Shown: positions 18,156 to 30,572 of the stretch, one piece after another
Position numbering within the stretch: position 1 is the first letter of the stretch
How the letters are laid out: each line of letters begins with the position of its first letter
Assembly (NCBI RefSeq): GCF_964355755.1
Contig: NC_092673.1
Coordinates: 4,593,001 to 4,657,000, forward strand
Source: Antedon mediterranea
Taxonomy: Eukaryota > Echinodermata > Crinoidea > Comatulida > Antedonidae
Length of the DNA: 64,000 nucleotides
Reading direction: 5' to 3'
Notes under the pieces: generated by a model
The model's database searches: none
What the model was told of the DNA's origin: nothing
What the model saw: the letters and a program-made list of their open reading frames with translations, nothing else
Position numbers and translations under genes: made by a program

Positions 18156-21100
18156 ATGGCGGAAGATAATTCAAATCGCAAGAGAAGGGTGTGTATAGCA
18201 ACATGCAACCGCGCTGATTACTCTAAGCTCGCTCCAATAATGAGCGCTGTACAGAAAGATCCCGAGCTTGTACTAAGCGTCATCGTCCTAGGATGCCATC
18301 TTATTGATGATTATGGGTATAATTTATTTTATTACTTTTTTTAAAGTGTTATTACTGTTTAAGGTACTTTAGATACTATACCTTATGATTTGCTGTTCTT
18401 CATGTATTCAAGTATGTTAGCCGAATCTTGCTACTGTTCTGTATCTATAATTTGTGCAATATCACAGGCAGGCCCTTGATACAGTGTTACATGTATAACA
18501 TATGATGCCTGTATCATTTGCCATAAGCCATTACATAATACATGAAACATGTGACACTGTTATACAGAATTTGCCTGTGATACTGGCATTACTGTATATG
18601 TGGCAATACAGTTTTAGATAGGGTGTTTATATACTGTTGACAACCTTTAATTACTGTAAATTAATCCATAAATGACAAGCACTCTAAATATATTATGATG
18701 CTTTGTTCTACCTTTTTTTACACAGAAAATCCATTATCTATTTCGCACATTTCATCTTCAAGGCACGCATTAATTTATATTCACATATTTTGATATTATG
18801 ATGAGCTATATGCTATTTGTTATTACTATAGTTACTGCATTAAAAGTGGCTAAAGACACACTGAAGCATGCATTATGTGGTAGTTAGACGACAAGACATA
18901 CAGTATTTAAAGTAGTCTTTGTGTTGTATAATTTACCATTCACACCTTGAGAAACACCATTAAAATTGTTTTAAATGGTTATATTTTATATCCAACAAAG
19001 TGATTATTGCACCATTAACATAATACGCCATTAGCATAATCATTATCATCATCATTTTCATCTTCGTTACCATCAGTATTTATTTCTTTTAACAGTTCCA
19101 CCTATAGGCTTATAGAACAAGATGGCTTCCCAGTAGATGCAAAGTTGCATACAATCGTGAGAGGAGAAGATGAGGCAGCTATGGTAGAATCTGTAGGCTT
19201 AGCACTCGTCAAACTTCCAGACGTTCTACTACGTGTCAAGCCGGATGTACTGATCGTTCACGGTGACCGATTCGATGCCCTATCCCTATCAACCGCTGCA
19301 GCGCTAATGAATATACGCATCATGCACGTAGAGGGCGGCGAAGTGAGTGGAACAATCGATGACAGTATTCGTCATGCCGTTTCTAAACTTGCTCACTATC
19401 ATGCCTGCTGCACGGAGCGTGCTCAGAGTCGACTCCTCACAATGTGCGAAGACAATGAACGTATCTTATTAACAGGCTGTCCGTCTTACGATAAACTTTT
19501 AAGCGCTGATTTGAACACTCCAGATGATATAATAGCTAAGTGGATTGCTCCGGGAACTAAATCAAAGGAATATGTGATAGCATTGCAACATCCAGTAACG
19601 ACGAACATCCAAGAATCTCTCAAGATGTTTGGCTTTATGCTTGAAGCATTAGACCAATTAGGTGCCATGACACTTATACTATTTCCAAATATTGATGCAG
19701 GTAAGAATGTATAATATTTTTTTTTTTTCAAATAACTACAGTACTAACATGCTTACCTCACATTTAAATAAAATGGTTAAAACAGGGGCGCCACCATATA
19801 ATCGGTTCTGAACTCCCTTCAACCATTGTTGTAGAACAAGTCTTGGAAAAGGAGGTCCAGTGTTACAACCCAGTGCAGAAAGAGTAGGGGGTTATCCCGA
19901 TGTACTAGGCCATCAACCCCTGTCTTTCGTAGTAGACATTTCACTGTGGCTGCCGTGTGTTCGTAGACAACTTAATCTACTGTAAATGGCTTCATTATGA
20001 AGATGTTAACAAATATGTCAAATGTGTAAACTAATTTGACAATATTCTCTCCAAACTGTCAACCAATATGTATATATTTACAACAGTTAGTTGGCATACT
20101 TTTAAAAATAATTTATAATACTATTTCTAGAAAATTGTTATTGAATTGTAATTGTATTAAACTACTGTGGAGTAGCTTTGCGTCAGGAAGTTGAGTAATT
20201 GGTCAGATGTTTTGCCCTACCCTGTTATTGAATTGTTGTACTGTACAATAACTATTAGAGATATTTTAAAGAGATATGGTAGATTGTACACAGTTACTAT
20301 CTAACCAGCATATTCTTATAAAAAACATGACCAACAGCATTATACTAAATTTTGAAACTCCCAGTTGTAATGCTCTGTTTTTTCTTAGTCCTTGCCACGT
20401 CATGTAGTTCTTATGGGATCACCAGACCATAGTGTGTACCACCCAGTTTAATCCCCCAAACACAAAGCCTCTTTATTGCCCTTCAATCAACACCCACACT
20501 GACCTTTGATCTTACTCTGTTGTCCCTAACATCATCCAAGCATACAGTACTGTCATCAGTAATGTACTGGGTTATCCTATCTCAAATGATGATGTATTTC
20601 GTACGTAATACACCAGTGGTTTTATTTGTCTCAAATATTGTTTTTTTCTAAAATTATCCCACTCACTGTTAAGAAATATAATATTTTCGAACAAATTATT
20701 AAATTTTGTTGTATATTATGTACAAAGTAATATTACAAACATTTCAAATCAACAGATGTAAATAAGAATAAAACAAAAATACAGTATAGTGTAATAAAAA
20801 AAACCTTGCCACCTGTCTACAGTATTCAAAATATAGATAAAATGTTATTATGTTGTACTGTATTAGACAGATTTAACGCTAAACCACTAATCCGTACATT
20901 GAGGTTTGATGGATTTAACTTTAAACTCAAGGTCTAAACCATAGAGTTGATTTCTAAAAGTAAACCAATTGCATTATGTAGCCAATACAACCTCAGTTTA
21001 GTCTCTTTACAAAAGGGGCGGATTAAAAAAACATTGTACATGTTTAAAAAGCATTGCAGTGAATTGAAGACTATTTGTTAATAATGAGAGTTAGTCCTTG

Positions 21101-24100
21101 TTATATTATTCATATTAAGTACAGCATTCGAAAGAAATGACATTCATTGTCATTAAAATCCATTATTCACATTAGTGCTTCTTTATTATCAGTGTTCTTG
21201 TAGTATACCATCCTATTGTTGTTAGTGTTTTATTTGACTCTACATTATTCAATTATATTGATTCCATTATTTGATCAAGGCTACTCAATATACTATAGTA
21301 AAGGCAGTGAGAGGAGTTGGTTGGTAGTCATTTAACTATTACTACATAGTTTTTAAATTATATTATACAATTTCTATATAATAATTGTGTTTTATTTCCT
21401 ACATGGACATACTCTTGCTGTACATACAAATTCATTTTAAATATTTAATCATAGGGATCTACTGTATATGAAACATTTTTATGAAAGTTAAGTATTTTCA
21501 TGATGGATATTTTCCTCGATGGTTGAAATAACACATTTTTATGAGCACACCCATACAGTGTAGTGAATACCAATTCCTTAGTACAAACAATGTGTGGCTT
21601 TCATTCAATAAACACACCCTATTGTTACTGTATCTTAACCGTTACACTTCATTTATTGTATTGTTAAACAATATATTACTTGTGAAACAACCTGTAAATT
21701 GTAAAACAACACTTTATTTCTTTAAAAATACGTTTAATCATTGAAATCCTTCGTGCAAAACCATATTCAAACCTTAAAATTATTTTCTAACATCACTTTT
21801 ATCAAGTATCAATCATTTATTTCTTGCTAGTTCGCCTAAAAAATACATAATACTATATTTAATTCAATGAGAAAAAAATTGGGGAGAACAGAGCCAACCA
21901 AATAAATAATTTCATGAGAATTGCCCGTTCTTCGACAAGTCTGAAAATACAGTATGAATATTGTGTTATTTTATTTCTATTAAAATTCATTGTCGAATAC
22001 AGAATTAAATTGAAATTGGTATTAAAAGGGTAAAAAACACAACTAAAATAGTTGCACTCAAAAACATACAAAGAAACATAATACAATTTTAAAATATGTC
22101 AAAAGTATAAAAATTTAAAACCATAAAATGTTAAGATAGGACTGGATAAAATTGCACTATATGATCAGGTCAATTTTTAAAAATACAGAACGTTTAAATT
22201 GCTTATTGAATAGCGTAGGCAGAATCAATAAAACAACCTCCGTTGAAGAGGATTGTTGCTTCATAATCAATAGTACTTCTAAGAACATCTGTTGTTATAG
22301 ACATGAAACAATATTATATAGGTAGTTGAACATTATCAACAGGTAATTAATATTCTTTTATGCAAACATACGTTTTAGTACAACATCCAAGGTGACCCAT
22401 TTATATTCTTCAGGTTCACATGAACTAATAAATATTATAACTGCTTTATGATAATCTGTTTAGCAGTTTCAATCAATCAAAATTTTACATTTTATACCAA
22501 TACTATGCTACTATATAGTTAATTTTTTTAAATGCGAATAACAAAACCAGTTGCGATTACTGATTGATTTTACAACAGACTTTTGTACTTTTTGGTGAAA
22601 CTATTGTATTTATTTTGCTGCTTTCTAAACTGGAATAGTTTTGGTTTCAGTTTTTTTCAACAATTAAAAAAAAAATTAAAAGTATTATGCAATAGCCTAA
22701 AGTATATATAGAAAAAGGAAGACAGAGAGTCGACGATGAGTCATCTTTACTAGTCAGTGTTGACCGAGTTAAATCTCGCATAAGGCGTAGTTTTTTTAGG
22801 TCATCGCAAAAACTTTAAACATGTTTAATTTTCTCCCGGCGAGATGACTAGTCGGGCCTTGTCGTACAATGCTGTCTAAAATGGCTTTAAGAGGGTACAG
22901 TAGTTTTCCGGTGAAATATTTGTCCATGGATAATTGTACACTATGGAAATAATTGAATTGAATAAAATCATTATGAATTTTCTATAATATTTTTATTTAT
23001 TAATATTTCAGGTAGTAAGGAAATTATTCGAGTTATGAGGTTAAAGGGTATAGAGCATCACCCAAAATTTAAGCCAGTGAAGCACATTCCATTTGAGGAG
23101 TTCCTAATTCTCATCGCGCATGCAGGATGTATGATTGGCAACAGTAGCGCAGGTGTGCGAGAAGCAGGAGCGTTTGGAACACCTGTTGTCAACCTTGGTT
23201 CAAGACAGACAGGACGTGAGACAGGTACGTAGGCCAAAGTTCATGCCTTTATAATTAAATTTTTTGGTGGGGTGGGGTTGGAGTGCGGCTGCGCTAAGGC
23301 CTAAATAACACAGCTTACTTGGATCTACATGTGGTAGTCAGTAGTTGGAGGTATACACCTATTCAATTTCTGACTGTGGCTTATGCTGCTTTTGCCCTTC
23401 CCTGATTAGTAACTAGGATTTTTGTTTGCCTTCTTAAATGTTTGCATCCTATTTGCCTAAAATAATAACAAATACAAATTAAGAGGAATAGATTGTATAT
23501 CTTTATAGATTGTATAAAGAAACAAACAGATTGTATTAACATTTCACATTCAGCCTGTATAAACGCTTCCTGAAAGAAATTAACCTTTGACATTTTTATC
23601 CTAATGCAGGCGAGAATGTTCTTCATTGCCGAGATGCCGACACCACAAACAAGATAAAGCATGCATTAGACATCCAGTATCAAAAACGATTCCCACCGTA
23701 AGTGATTATTACAATGTTAGCTTTGAAATGATTTATTTGTCAACGACCCATGAATCTCAATCTTCGATCTAAATACTGTTACAGATATCAAAATGAGATG
23801 CATACTCTTGACAGTAGTTATCAGGTCATTAGATTAGATTTGACCCCACACCCACTTTGAGTACTGTGATAACCTACTATTGGGACTGTAAAAAGATAGA
23901 CCTGTCATCAGCAATCGTCGAATACACCATATAGTTTAGTTATTTCTTATTTATCCTGGGTGACCACATCAGTATAAGACTGTTCCCTGAAATGTCCCAG
24001 TACTGTAACCTTTGAAAAATCGATACACATAAAACATAGGAAAATATTTCTTTACTCTATGACATGCAAAAAATATAGATGAAAAATACATATTGAAAGG

Positions 24101-27100
24101 AACATGTAGAATAATATAATCTTTTCATGTTAGTCCCTAGGGAAAAAAAATATAGAAACAAACACCAGAACCCACGACACATCTTTTGCCAGCGTTCCAA
24201 ATCTTAGTCCCTTGAAATAAATGTCTCTCCGAAATAGTATTAGGCTAAGAGAAAAAAATATTTCATTTGAAATTTTCCAGGTCTTATATTTATGGAGATG
24301 GCCATGCTGTTCCTCGTATCATAAAGTTTTTAAAGTCTCTCAGTTTAAAGAGCGTGATCCAGAAATCTTTTGTCTTTCCACCGATGCCAGATAGCAAGAG
24401 CATGGATATCGATCACATCCTGGAGATCCAAAGCGCCCTCGCTGTTGACCTGGGTGGCACGCATCTTAGGGTTGCCATAGTTACAAATTCAGTAAGTGTA
24501 AACAGAGGAGATATATAGTCTTCCATGGTGTAAGTGTTAATTAAATTGAATGAAATAATGAACGTGGGTAATATCATAAGCCACCTGAATAATTTATACA
24601 TGTGGCATTTTTCTGTTCTGTAGTGTTTAAACAGGACAAATAGGTTAAATATGTTTACCTTCTCTCATATCTCTACCTTTGTATCCTATTGTAGTTTTTG
24701 TATTTCTTTATCTCTATCTGTCCTCTGAGTGTTTGTACACAACCATAATTATTTGCTTTATTTTCAATGTTTTTATCTGCTTACACCATAGAGGAATAAT
24801 ACAATTTTGCTGTGTTTGCACAACTTCTTTTCTCTATCAAACTTAAATACAGTCAATGTTGCGGTTAAAGTTGTTATTCATTCAAACGCAACAACCGGTT
24901 GAACATCTGATATGACGTAAATACTATAGGAATATGACCAATGATTATACTTTATTAAGCTCTGTCTACACTATCAAACTTTATGTGACAAACAAATGTG
25001 ATGTGCCCATATATGAACATGACGATGTCATATCACTACCATATTTAAGCATATCACTACTATATTTAGACACTTTTTTTTGTCACTAGTTTGAACAAAA
25101 TCTTATTTAGAATTACCTACCTTTATTGGCTTATATTTTTGTTGAAAACATATTATTTAATATGCAACATACAAAAATATAGAGGGAGAATATATAATCT
25201 TGTTTCGTTTATAATATAATAATGCCGTAGGCTGTTTTATACATTACAGAGACAGTCATATATTATTAAAACAACTTTATATCTTATTGCTACTGTAGCT
25301 AGAACTAGGTCTTTATTTGAAGCCATAAATGTAATAGAATTTTATTTATTACACCTGAAATTGTTTTTCAAGGATTTAAAGTAGTCCTATAACTCAATAT
25401 GGTGCTTAATTATTTAAGCTTTAGACTGTATTGTTTATTATAAACTTAATATTCTACGTAGGTGTTATAAATCAAAACAATAATAAATATAATTTAATAT
25501 TAACAACAATAACCATTTTCTTTGTGCTAATTCAATGTATGTGAATTTCTCTTAAATAATCCTTTTATCCATATGGTGGTATAAACTTGAATGTTTAACT
25601 CAATTACAATTAACGTATTAAACTCTGTCTACACTATCAAACTTTATGTGCCAAACAAATGTCATGTGCCCATATATAGACATGATGATGTCATATCATT
25701 ACCATATTTGATTGTATCACTACCATATTTGGGCACATCACACTTTTTTTTCAAACTAGTATGATGTAGAGTTTTACCTATTGCTTGTTTTCATTTACAG
25801 GGAAAGATTGTTTATAAAACATCAAAGCCTACACCAGATGGTAACGATGAAAAACTAAGAGAATTATTGAATATGTTGCAAGAAGCATGTTGTGAAGCGG
25901 TCGACTTAAATTGTAGAATTTTAGGAGTTGGTAAGTGATTTATCATCATTTTTGTGCCTAATTCACTCCTCGAGGAGCGAGATACAACTTAAAAAGTAGA
26001 AATTTTCATTAGACACCCCTCTCCACAAATGGTATAATGCATGAACTATGCTCTTAAGTTGGAGCCTCCCCACAAACCACCATTGTCATTTCTTTTCGAG
26101 ACATGAGAGAGTATCGCTTGTGTTGTAATATGCAGCACCTTAAATGCACAATGAAGATAAATTAAATAATAAACAAACAAAATAGGACCTACATGGTGTA
26201 TACATGATAGAACATCTTGTCATGTTAGTCTCTAGAAAAAGGGGAAAAAAGAGAAGGTACTGTAGAATCAAGTAAATTTTACAGTTCCTCCATTGAAACA
26301 ATAATGTACATTATCAATATATTACAACAATTGATAAAAACAGTTTGGTTTTTCTTCACTGGTGGTATTATCATTTCCTTTTCACGCTATTCCCCTTAGT
26401 ATTTTTCAACCAGGTACTCATTATACAGCTAAGTGCACTGTGATTCGCTCTCTAAATTCATTTTTACTTGATTTTTGTAGGAATTAGTACAGGAGGAAGA
26501 GTGAACCCAAGAGCCGGGATTGTTATGCACTCAACCAAAGCACTTGATGGTAATTATATGCATCATTCTGCCATTTTTAGTTTTGTGGTTAGTAAGATTT
26601 CCATTTGAATTGTGTGGTTTATATGTGGATGTTTGTTTTGTTATAGCTCTTAGATTTGAATAAGTAATACAGTACCAATACCAGTTCCCTGAATTGGGTT
26701 AATTACTTAAACAGGCCTAGAAAAAGGTTGAGGTAATCTTTTTTCAATGTAAAAGAGAGGAGGGCAATTTTGAATCATGTTAAACATGTCTATTACTTGC
26801 AAATCCTTCATGTTAATCATATTTTCTTATGGGCAATATGTTTAATTTTATTCTTTAAATATTTTAACATGGCTGGAAATTTGTCTTAATTCCTTGCATG
26901 TGGTTTTTAAATTTCTGTTAATATCCAATCCATTTGCAGGTTGGAATGAGATTGACCTGAGGTCACCAATTTCAGCCAAGATGCATCTTCCAGTTTGGGT
27001 TGACAATGACGGAAACTGTGCTGCTCTGGGAGAGAGAAAGTTTGGATGTGGAGTAAACATTGAAGACTTCATTACTATTGCCACTGGAACAGGTATGCTG

Positions 27101-28641
27101 GCATTCTTTAAAATCATTTGTCACATTTTGTAATAATATTTGACAAATGTGATGTGTCCAAATATGGTAGTGATACGACATCATCATGTCCATATATGGG
27201 CACATCACATTTGGGAACATAAAGTTTGATAGTGTAGACAGACTTATTTATTTTAAAGTACCTACCATCTATCGAGTACTTTGGTACATAAGCGGTTCTT
27301 AGCAGGAAATTACCCTAGTTGTAGATCTTATCAGTGTAGAGACCAAAAGAGTCGACACTAATATTAATTTTGCGTAAGTATTTATGCATAATTAACAGGT
27401 GTTGAGGAAGAACTCATTTATATTTGTCATCTTTTGCAGGAATTGGTGGCGGTATTATACTTGATAATAAACTCATACATGGCAACAATTTCTGTGCGGC
27501 TGAACTTGGACATATCAAGGTATCTCTGGATGGTCCTAAATGTCTGTGTGGTAGTACTGGTTGTGCAGAGGCGTATTCGTCTGGTGCTGCCCTCCAGAGG
27601 GAGGCTGTCAAGCTTAATGAAGGTGCGTAGTTATAATTGTACTTCAAAATTTCATTAGCATATAGTATACACATTTTTTGAAGTTGAAATAGAACAGACT
27701 GTCAATGAAAATATTCTCTTCCTTTTTGGTGTCCAGTTTTTTTTAAGCTAAAGTAATCTTATCTTTTGCAGCTGGTGAGCTATTTATTAATGGTTACAAG
27801 AATGAAGGCAACCAACAAATCAGTGCGAAACATCTTATGGAGGCTGCAGAACATGGTAATCAGAAGGCACAGGCTGTCATAGATCTAGGTAAAGTATTAG
27901 CTGTTCATCTTATACACCATAGCAAAGAGAGTAACACAATGACGACATATTTATATAGATGCCACTGTATTACACCTGAGCTCGATATTCACCCATTGTA
28001 AACTAGTATTTTGCTAGTAGATGAAACTTGTATGTGCAATATCTGGTCCACTGTGCTTTGGTTACCATAAAGCCCTGCATACACTAACAATTTGTGAGCT
28101 ACAGCCTTTGAACCACTGACTTCCAACACCTGTCCATTTCTCTGGGATCCATCAGCAAACGTTAAGGTTACAATCTCTGCAAACTTTGGAAACTGCAGAA
28201 ATAATGTGCTGTCTACACTGTCAAACAAGTTTGACAAAAAAAGTGTGATGTGCCCAAATATGATAGTGATAAGACATCATCGTGTCCATATATGGGCACA
28301 TCACATTTTGTTGTCACATAAGGTTTGATAGTGGAGACAGAGCTTAAGCGCAATCAATTATCCATCAATTAGTTATTGTAATAATCATTATGTTATGTTC
28401 TTTAGCTGCCAAGGCAATGGGCTATGCTGTCACCAGTATGTTGCACGTCCTCAATCCGTCTCTTGTCATTCTTTGTGGAATATTTGCGCCATTATACGTC
28501 AATGAAGTGCGTAGGATGGTGGATGAAGATGCCCTGCGGTCAGCTAGAAATGTTCAAATTAGGGCGTCAGAACTTGTTGAACCTGCCTTGCTTGGAGCTG
28601 CTAGTATTGTATTAGAATATGCAACAAGACGAACATATTAG
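18156..28641 (+). CDS. GNE: Bifunctional UDP-GlcNAc 2-epimerase / ManNAc kinase
   Basis: Exons: 18090-18316 (start Met at 18156), 19096-19700, 23012-23224, 23610-23697, 24281-24491, 25801-25930, 26481-26549, 26940-27092, 27440-27622, 27772-27888, 28406-28641. All junctions are GT/AG with matching phases, giving 721 residues (human short form 722). It makes ManNAc from UDP-GlcNAc and phosphorylates it, the first two steps of sialic acid synthesis in the cytosol. Epimerase half: [78 protein letters not shown]. Kinase half: [12 protein letters not shown] (about 410-421), [16 protein letters not shown] with catalytic Asp at 516, GTGIGGGI, and the zinc-site pattern GH...CLCGSTGC (His568, Cys578, Cys580, Cys585). 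Arg262 and Arg265 (RVMR) match human Arg263/Arg266, where mutation abolishes CMP-sialic acid feedback, so feedback control is probably retained. It ends [17 protein letters not shown]. Confidence 0.97.
18460..18582. mobile_element. Short palindromic MITE in a GNE intron
   Basis: The left arm TATCACAGGCA..ACAGTGTTACATGT and right arm ACATGTGACACTGT..TGCCTGTGATA are inverted repeats. The outermost TA pairs could be a TA duplication. It is 123 bp with no coding content. Confidence 0.55.
19701..23011. other. 3.3-kb GNE intron; mostly unannotated AT-rich sequence
   Basis: It contains SINE-like fragments: GGGGGTTATCCCGATGTACT at 19890-19910 matches the SINE body, and a fragment of the second tRNA-like family lies at about 20190-20225. 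Short open frames at 21541 and 21859 (minus) have no recognisable domains. No exon-like sequence fits the GNE reading frame. Confidence 0.5.
24957..25093. mobile_element. MITE-A copy, two core units
   Basis: It starts AAGCTCTGTCTACACTATCA, then GACAAACAAATGTGATGTGC, and has two core units (TATCACTACCATATTTAAGCA and TATCACTACTATATTTAGACA). The right arm TTTTGTCACTAGTTTGA is eroded. It lies in a GNE intron. Confidence 0.75.
25619..25777. mobile_element. MITE-A copy, two core units
   Basis: It starts AACTCTGTCTACACTATCAA, has two core units (TATCATTACCATATTTGATTG, TATCACTACCATATTTGGGCA), and ends CAAACTAGTATGATGTAGAG. It lies 23 bp before the acceptor of the GNE exon at 25801. Confidence 0.75.
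27138..27243. mobile_element. MITE-A copy, left end lost
   Basis: It contains TTTGACAAATGTGATGTGTC, CAAATATGGTAGTGATACGA, CCATATATGGGCACATCACA and GTTTGATAGTGTAGACAGAC. It lies 45 bp after the donor of the GNE exon 26940-27092. Confidence 0.75.
28013..28067. repeat. ~50-bp module shared with 30520-30572
   Basis: It reads TTGCTAGTAGATGAAACTTG, then TATGTGCAATATCTGGTCCA and CTGTGCTTTG. The same module with a few changes lies at 30524-30576, in both cases immediately before MITE-A terminal sequence. Its origin is unknown. Confidence 0.7.
28070..28344 (-). mobile_element. MITE-A composite carrying a captured V-ATPase B exon (Pack-MITE-like)
   Basis: From left on the plus strand: a MITE-A-like end AAGCCCTGCATACACTAACA at 28070, antisense V-ATPase B exon 3 (28095-28192) with its AG acceptor, about 10 bp of adjoining intron-like sequence, then a MITE-A body from GTGCTGTCTACACTGTCAAA to AGTGGAGACAGAGCT. 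TA lies on each side (28068-28069 and 28345-28346). The host site is the last GNE intron. Interpretation as capture of a host exon by the element is inference; the sequence parts and order are seen directly. Confidence 0.75.
28095..28192 (-). pseudogene. Antisense copy of V-ATPase B exon 3
   Basis: Read on the minus strand it matches exon 3 of the V-ATPase B gene (5348-5446) over 98 bp with three base differences, each changing a residue (Leu to Phe, Ser to Asn, Val to Ala). It retains a pyrimidine-rich acceptor ending TTATTTCTGCAG, similar to the donor locus TTATTTTCTTCAG, so the source was genomic DNA, not a spliced transcript. The 5' splice donor is lost. An 82-residue open frame (28237 down to 27989) runs through it, but without the rest of the enzyme it cannot make a working subunit. 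Confidence 0.9.
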
Positions 28642-30520
28642 ATAGAAATGTATTACCATACTGACCGTTATAAAGCTCTGTCTACACAATCAAACTTTGT
28701 GACAACAAGAATTGATGTGCCCATATATGGACACGATGGTGTCATATCACTACCATATTTGTCACATCAAGTTTGATAGTGTAGACAGAGTTTAGTCTAC
28801 CACCCTCAAATATCAAGTAATCTTTATAACCCAATAAATTTTGGCTTTCCATATAAGCCCACCGCAAGTTAAATGGGCTTATGCTTGAGTCAGTTCATTG
28901 TACAATTCAAGTTAAATTGTTTTTATACAGTGAACTTCACAGTTACACACAGTGTAACATGGGACCAAAAAAACAGTAAATTTGAGTTAAGGTATATGGA
29001 AAAAAGATAGACCTATATGAAAATGAATATTTATATTAAAAAATAAGTGTTATACATAACACATCCTTTTAAATTTTTCAATTTGTTTATTTAATTTAAA
29101 TCAAATAACGGACACATAGAAGAAGAATAAAGAAAATATATTATTATTTCTCAAAAAATTATATATATATATATTTAGTGTGTGTAGAATCTGAATTTTT
29201 CAATTCTTGCTAAATATGGGATTAGTATTATTAGAAATAGTATTAATTACAATTATGATCAGGTATAAGGATTCGCCTTGCTTTACCTTTATGACCAAAT
29301 AAGAACTTTTATTTGTCAGCCTTTATCAAAACTTCTTTATAGAATTACTTAATATATATTATGCTTTATAATAATTTACCTAAAATTATATTTTTGAATT
29401 ATTAAAGTATACCTGAAAGTAGATTTTAATTTGCATATAGTAGTTAGCAGCTGATCAAATATGACACTTATTAAAGTTGATTTAAAATAAAAGATGCATG
29501 AATTAATGTACAAATTATCTAAGTTATTAAAGAAAATGTAATGATACTGCCCGTTGATTGCTCTCATATACTGCCGAAAATTGCACTCAATTAAACGCGA
29601 AATAACATTGTGATGTTTTTCAAACTCAGTATTATAGGTTTATAGAATCAATATCCAGTAACAAAATATCAGGACAAGAATTTCAATAGTAAAGGTTTTA
29701 TTCTCAATAATTCATAGATAATAGATAATTTTGTGGATAAAATTGTGTTTAGTTTGTCCTGATTATTTTTTGCAACTATAATTAACTGTATACAGAATTG
29801 AAAAATATTATTTATACAATATACAGTGGATATTATAAGATTTTATTTTTTACTAAATTAATCAAATTAAGCTGATATTTTTGTGGATTTGAGATGAATA
29901 ATAACTGAGACCAGGTTTAATTTGATAATCTTCAAATTTGTAAATAAATTATGTATTTGTATGATCCTCTTTAAATCATAAAGTAGAGGTGATGGGTATT
30001 TTCCTGTATGAAAATTATGAATTTATAAATATATATTTTGTTTGTTTTATTTTGTTGCTTTCTGTGTACAAAAAATGCGGTTAATGATATATTTTATTCT
30101 ACCAAAGTATATTTTGGTACTGTACTGTATACGTATTATTTTACAGTGGCAGTATTAACAAAAATACTACTAGATAACTGCTTAAATTTAATGATGCTGC
30201 ATTTGTATTGAGATGGATCCTAGCTATCCTTCTTTGAGTAGCAAATTGCCTTTATAACTCCGATGACATTCCATATTTCAAATTTCAAAAACAAATATCT
30301 TTATTATTTTTAAGTTATACGTATTATTAGATCAGCTTCTAGTGGTTAATATATATTTTGATTTTCTTTTTCGATAAATAAAAAAATTCAAAATGTTATT
30401 TAATAATTTTCTTGTTATTTATGATTACCATACATAAATTTAATATTGAATATTTGATACAATTTTAGTACATTTCTCAAATGTTTTTAATTGTATGGCT
30501 CTAACTCTTACTATCAAACT
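28642..30520. other. GNE 3' flank and convergent intergenic region
   Basis: It holds a MITE-A copy just past the stop codon, a polyadenylation signal AATAAA at 28833-28838, a TA dinucleotide run near 29160 and very AT-rich sequence. Nothing codes. Confidence 0.5.
28673..28792. mobile_element. MITE-A copy in the GNE 3' untranslated region
   Basis: Complete: AAGCTCTGTCTACACAATCA to GTTTGATAGTGTAGACAGAG then TT, with TA at 28671-28672 and 28793-28794. It begins 31 bp after the GNE stop and before the first AATAAA (28833), so it is probably transcribed into the mRNA as a hairpin. Confidence 0.8.
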
Positions 30521-30572
30521 AGTTTTTGCTACTAGATGAAAGTTGTTGTATGTGCAATGTCTGGTCCACTGC

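Noticed and set aside
26848-27220. Minus-strand frames opposite the GNE exon at 26940
   Set aside because: They are shadows of the kinase exon, which has clear family motifs on the plus strand.
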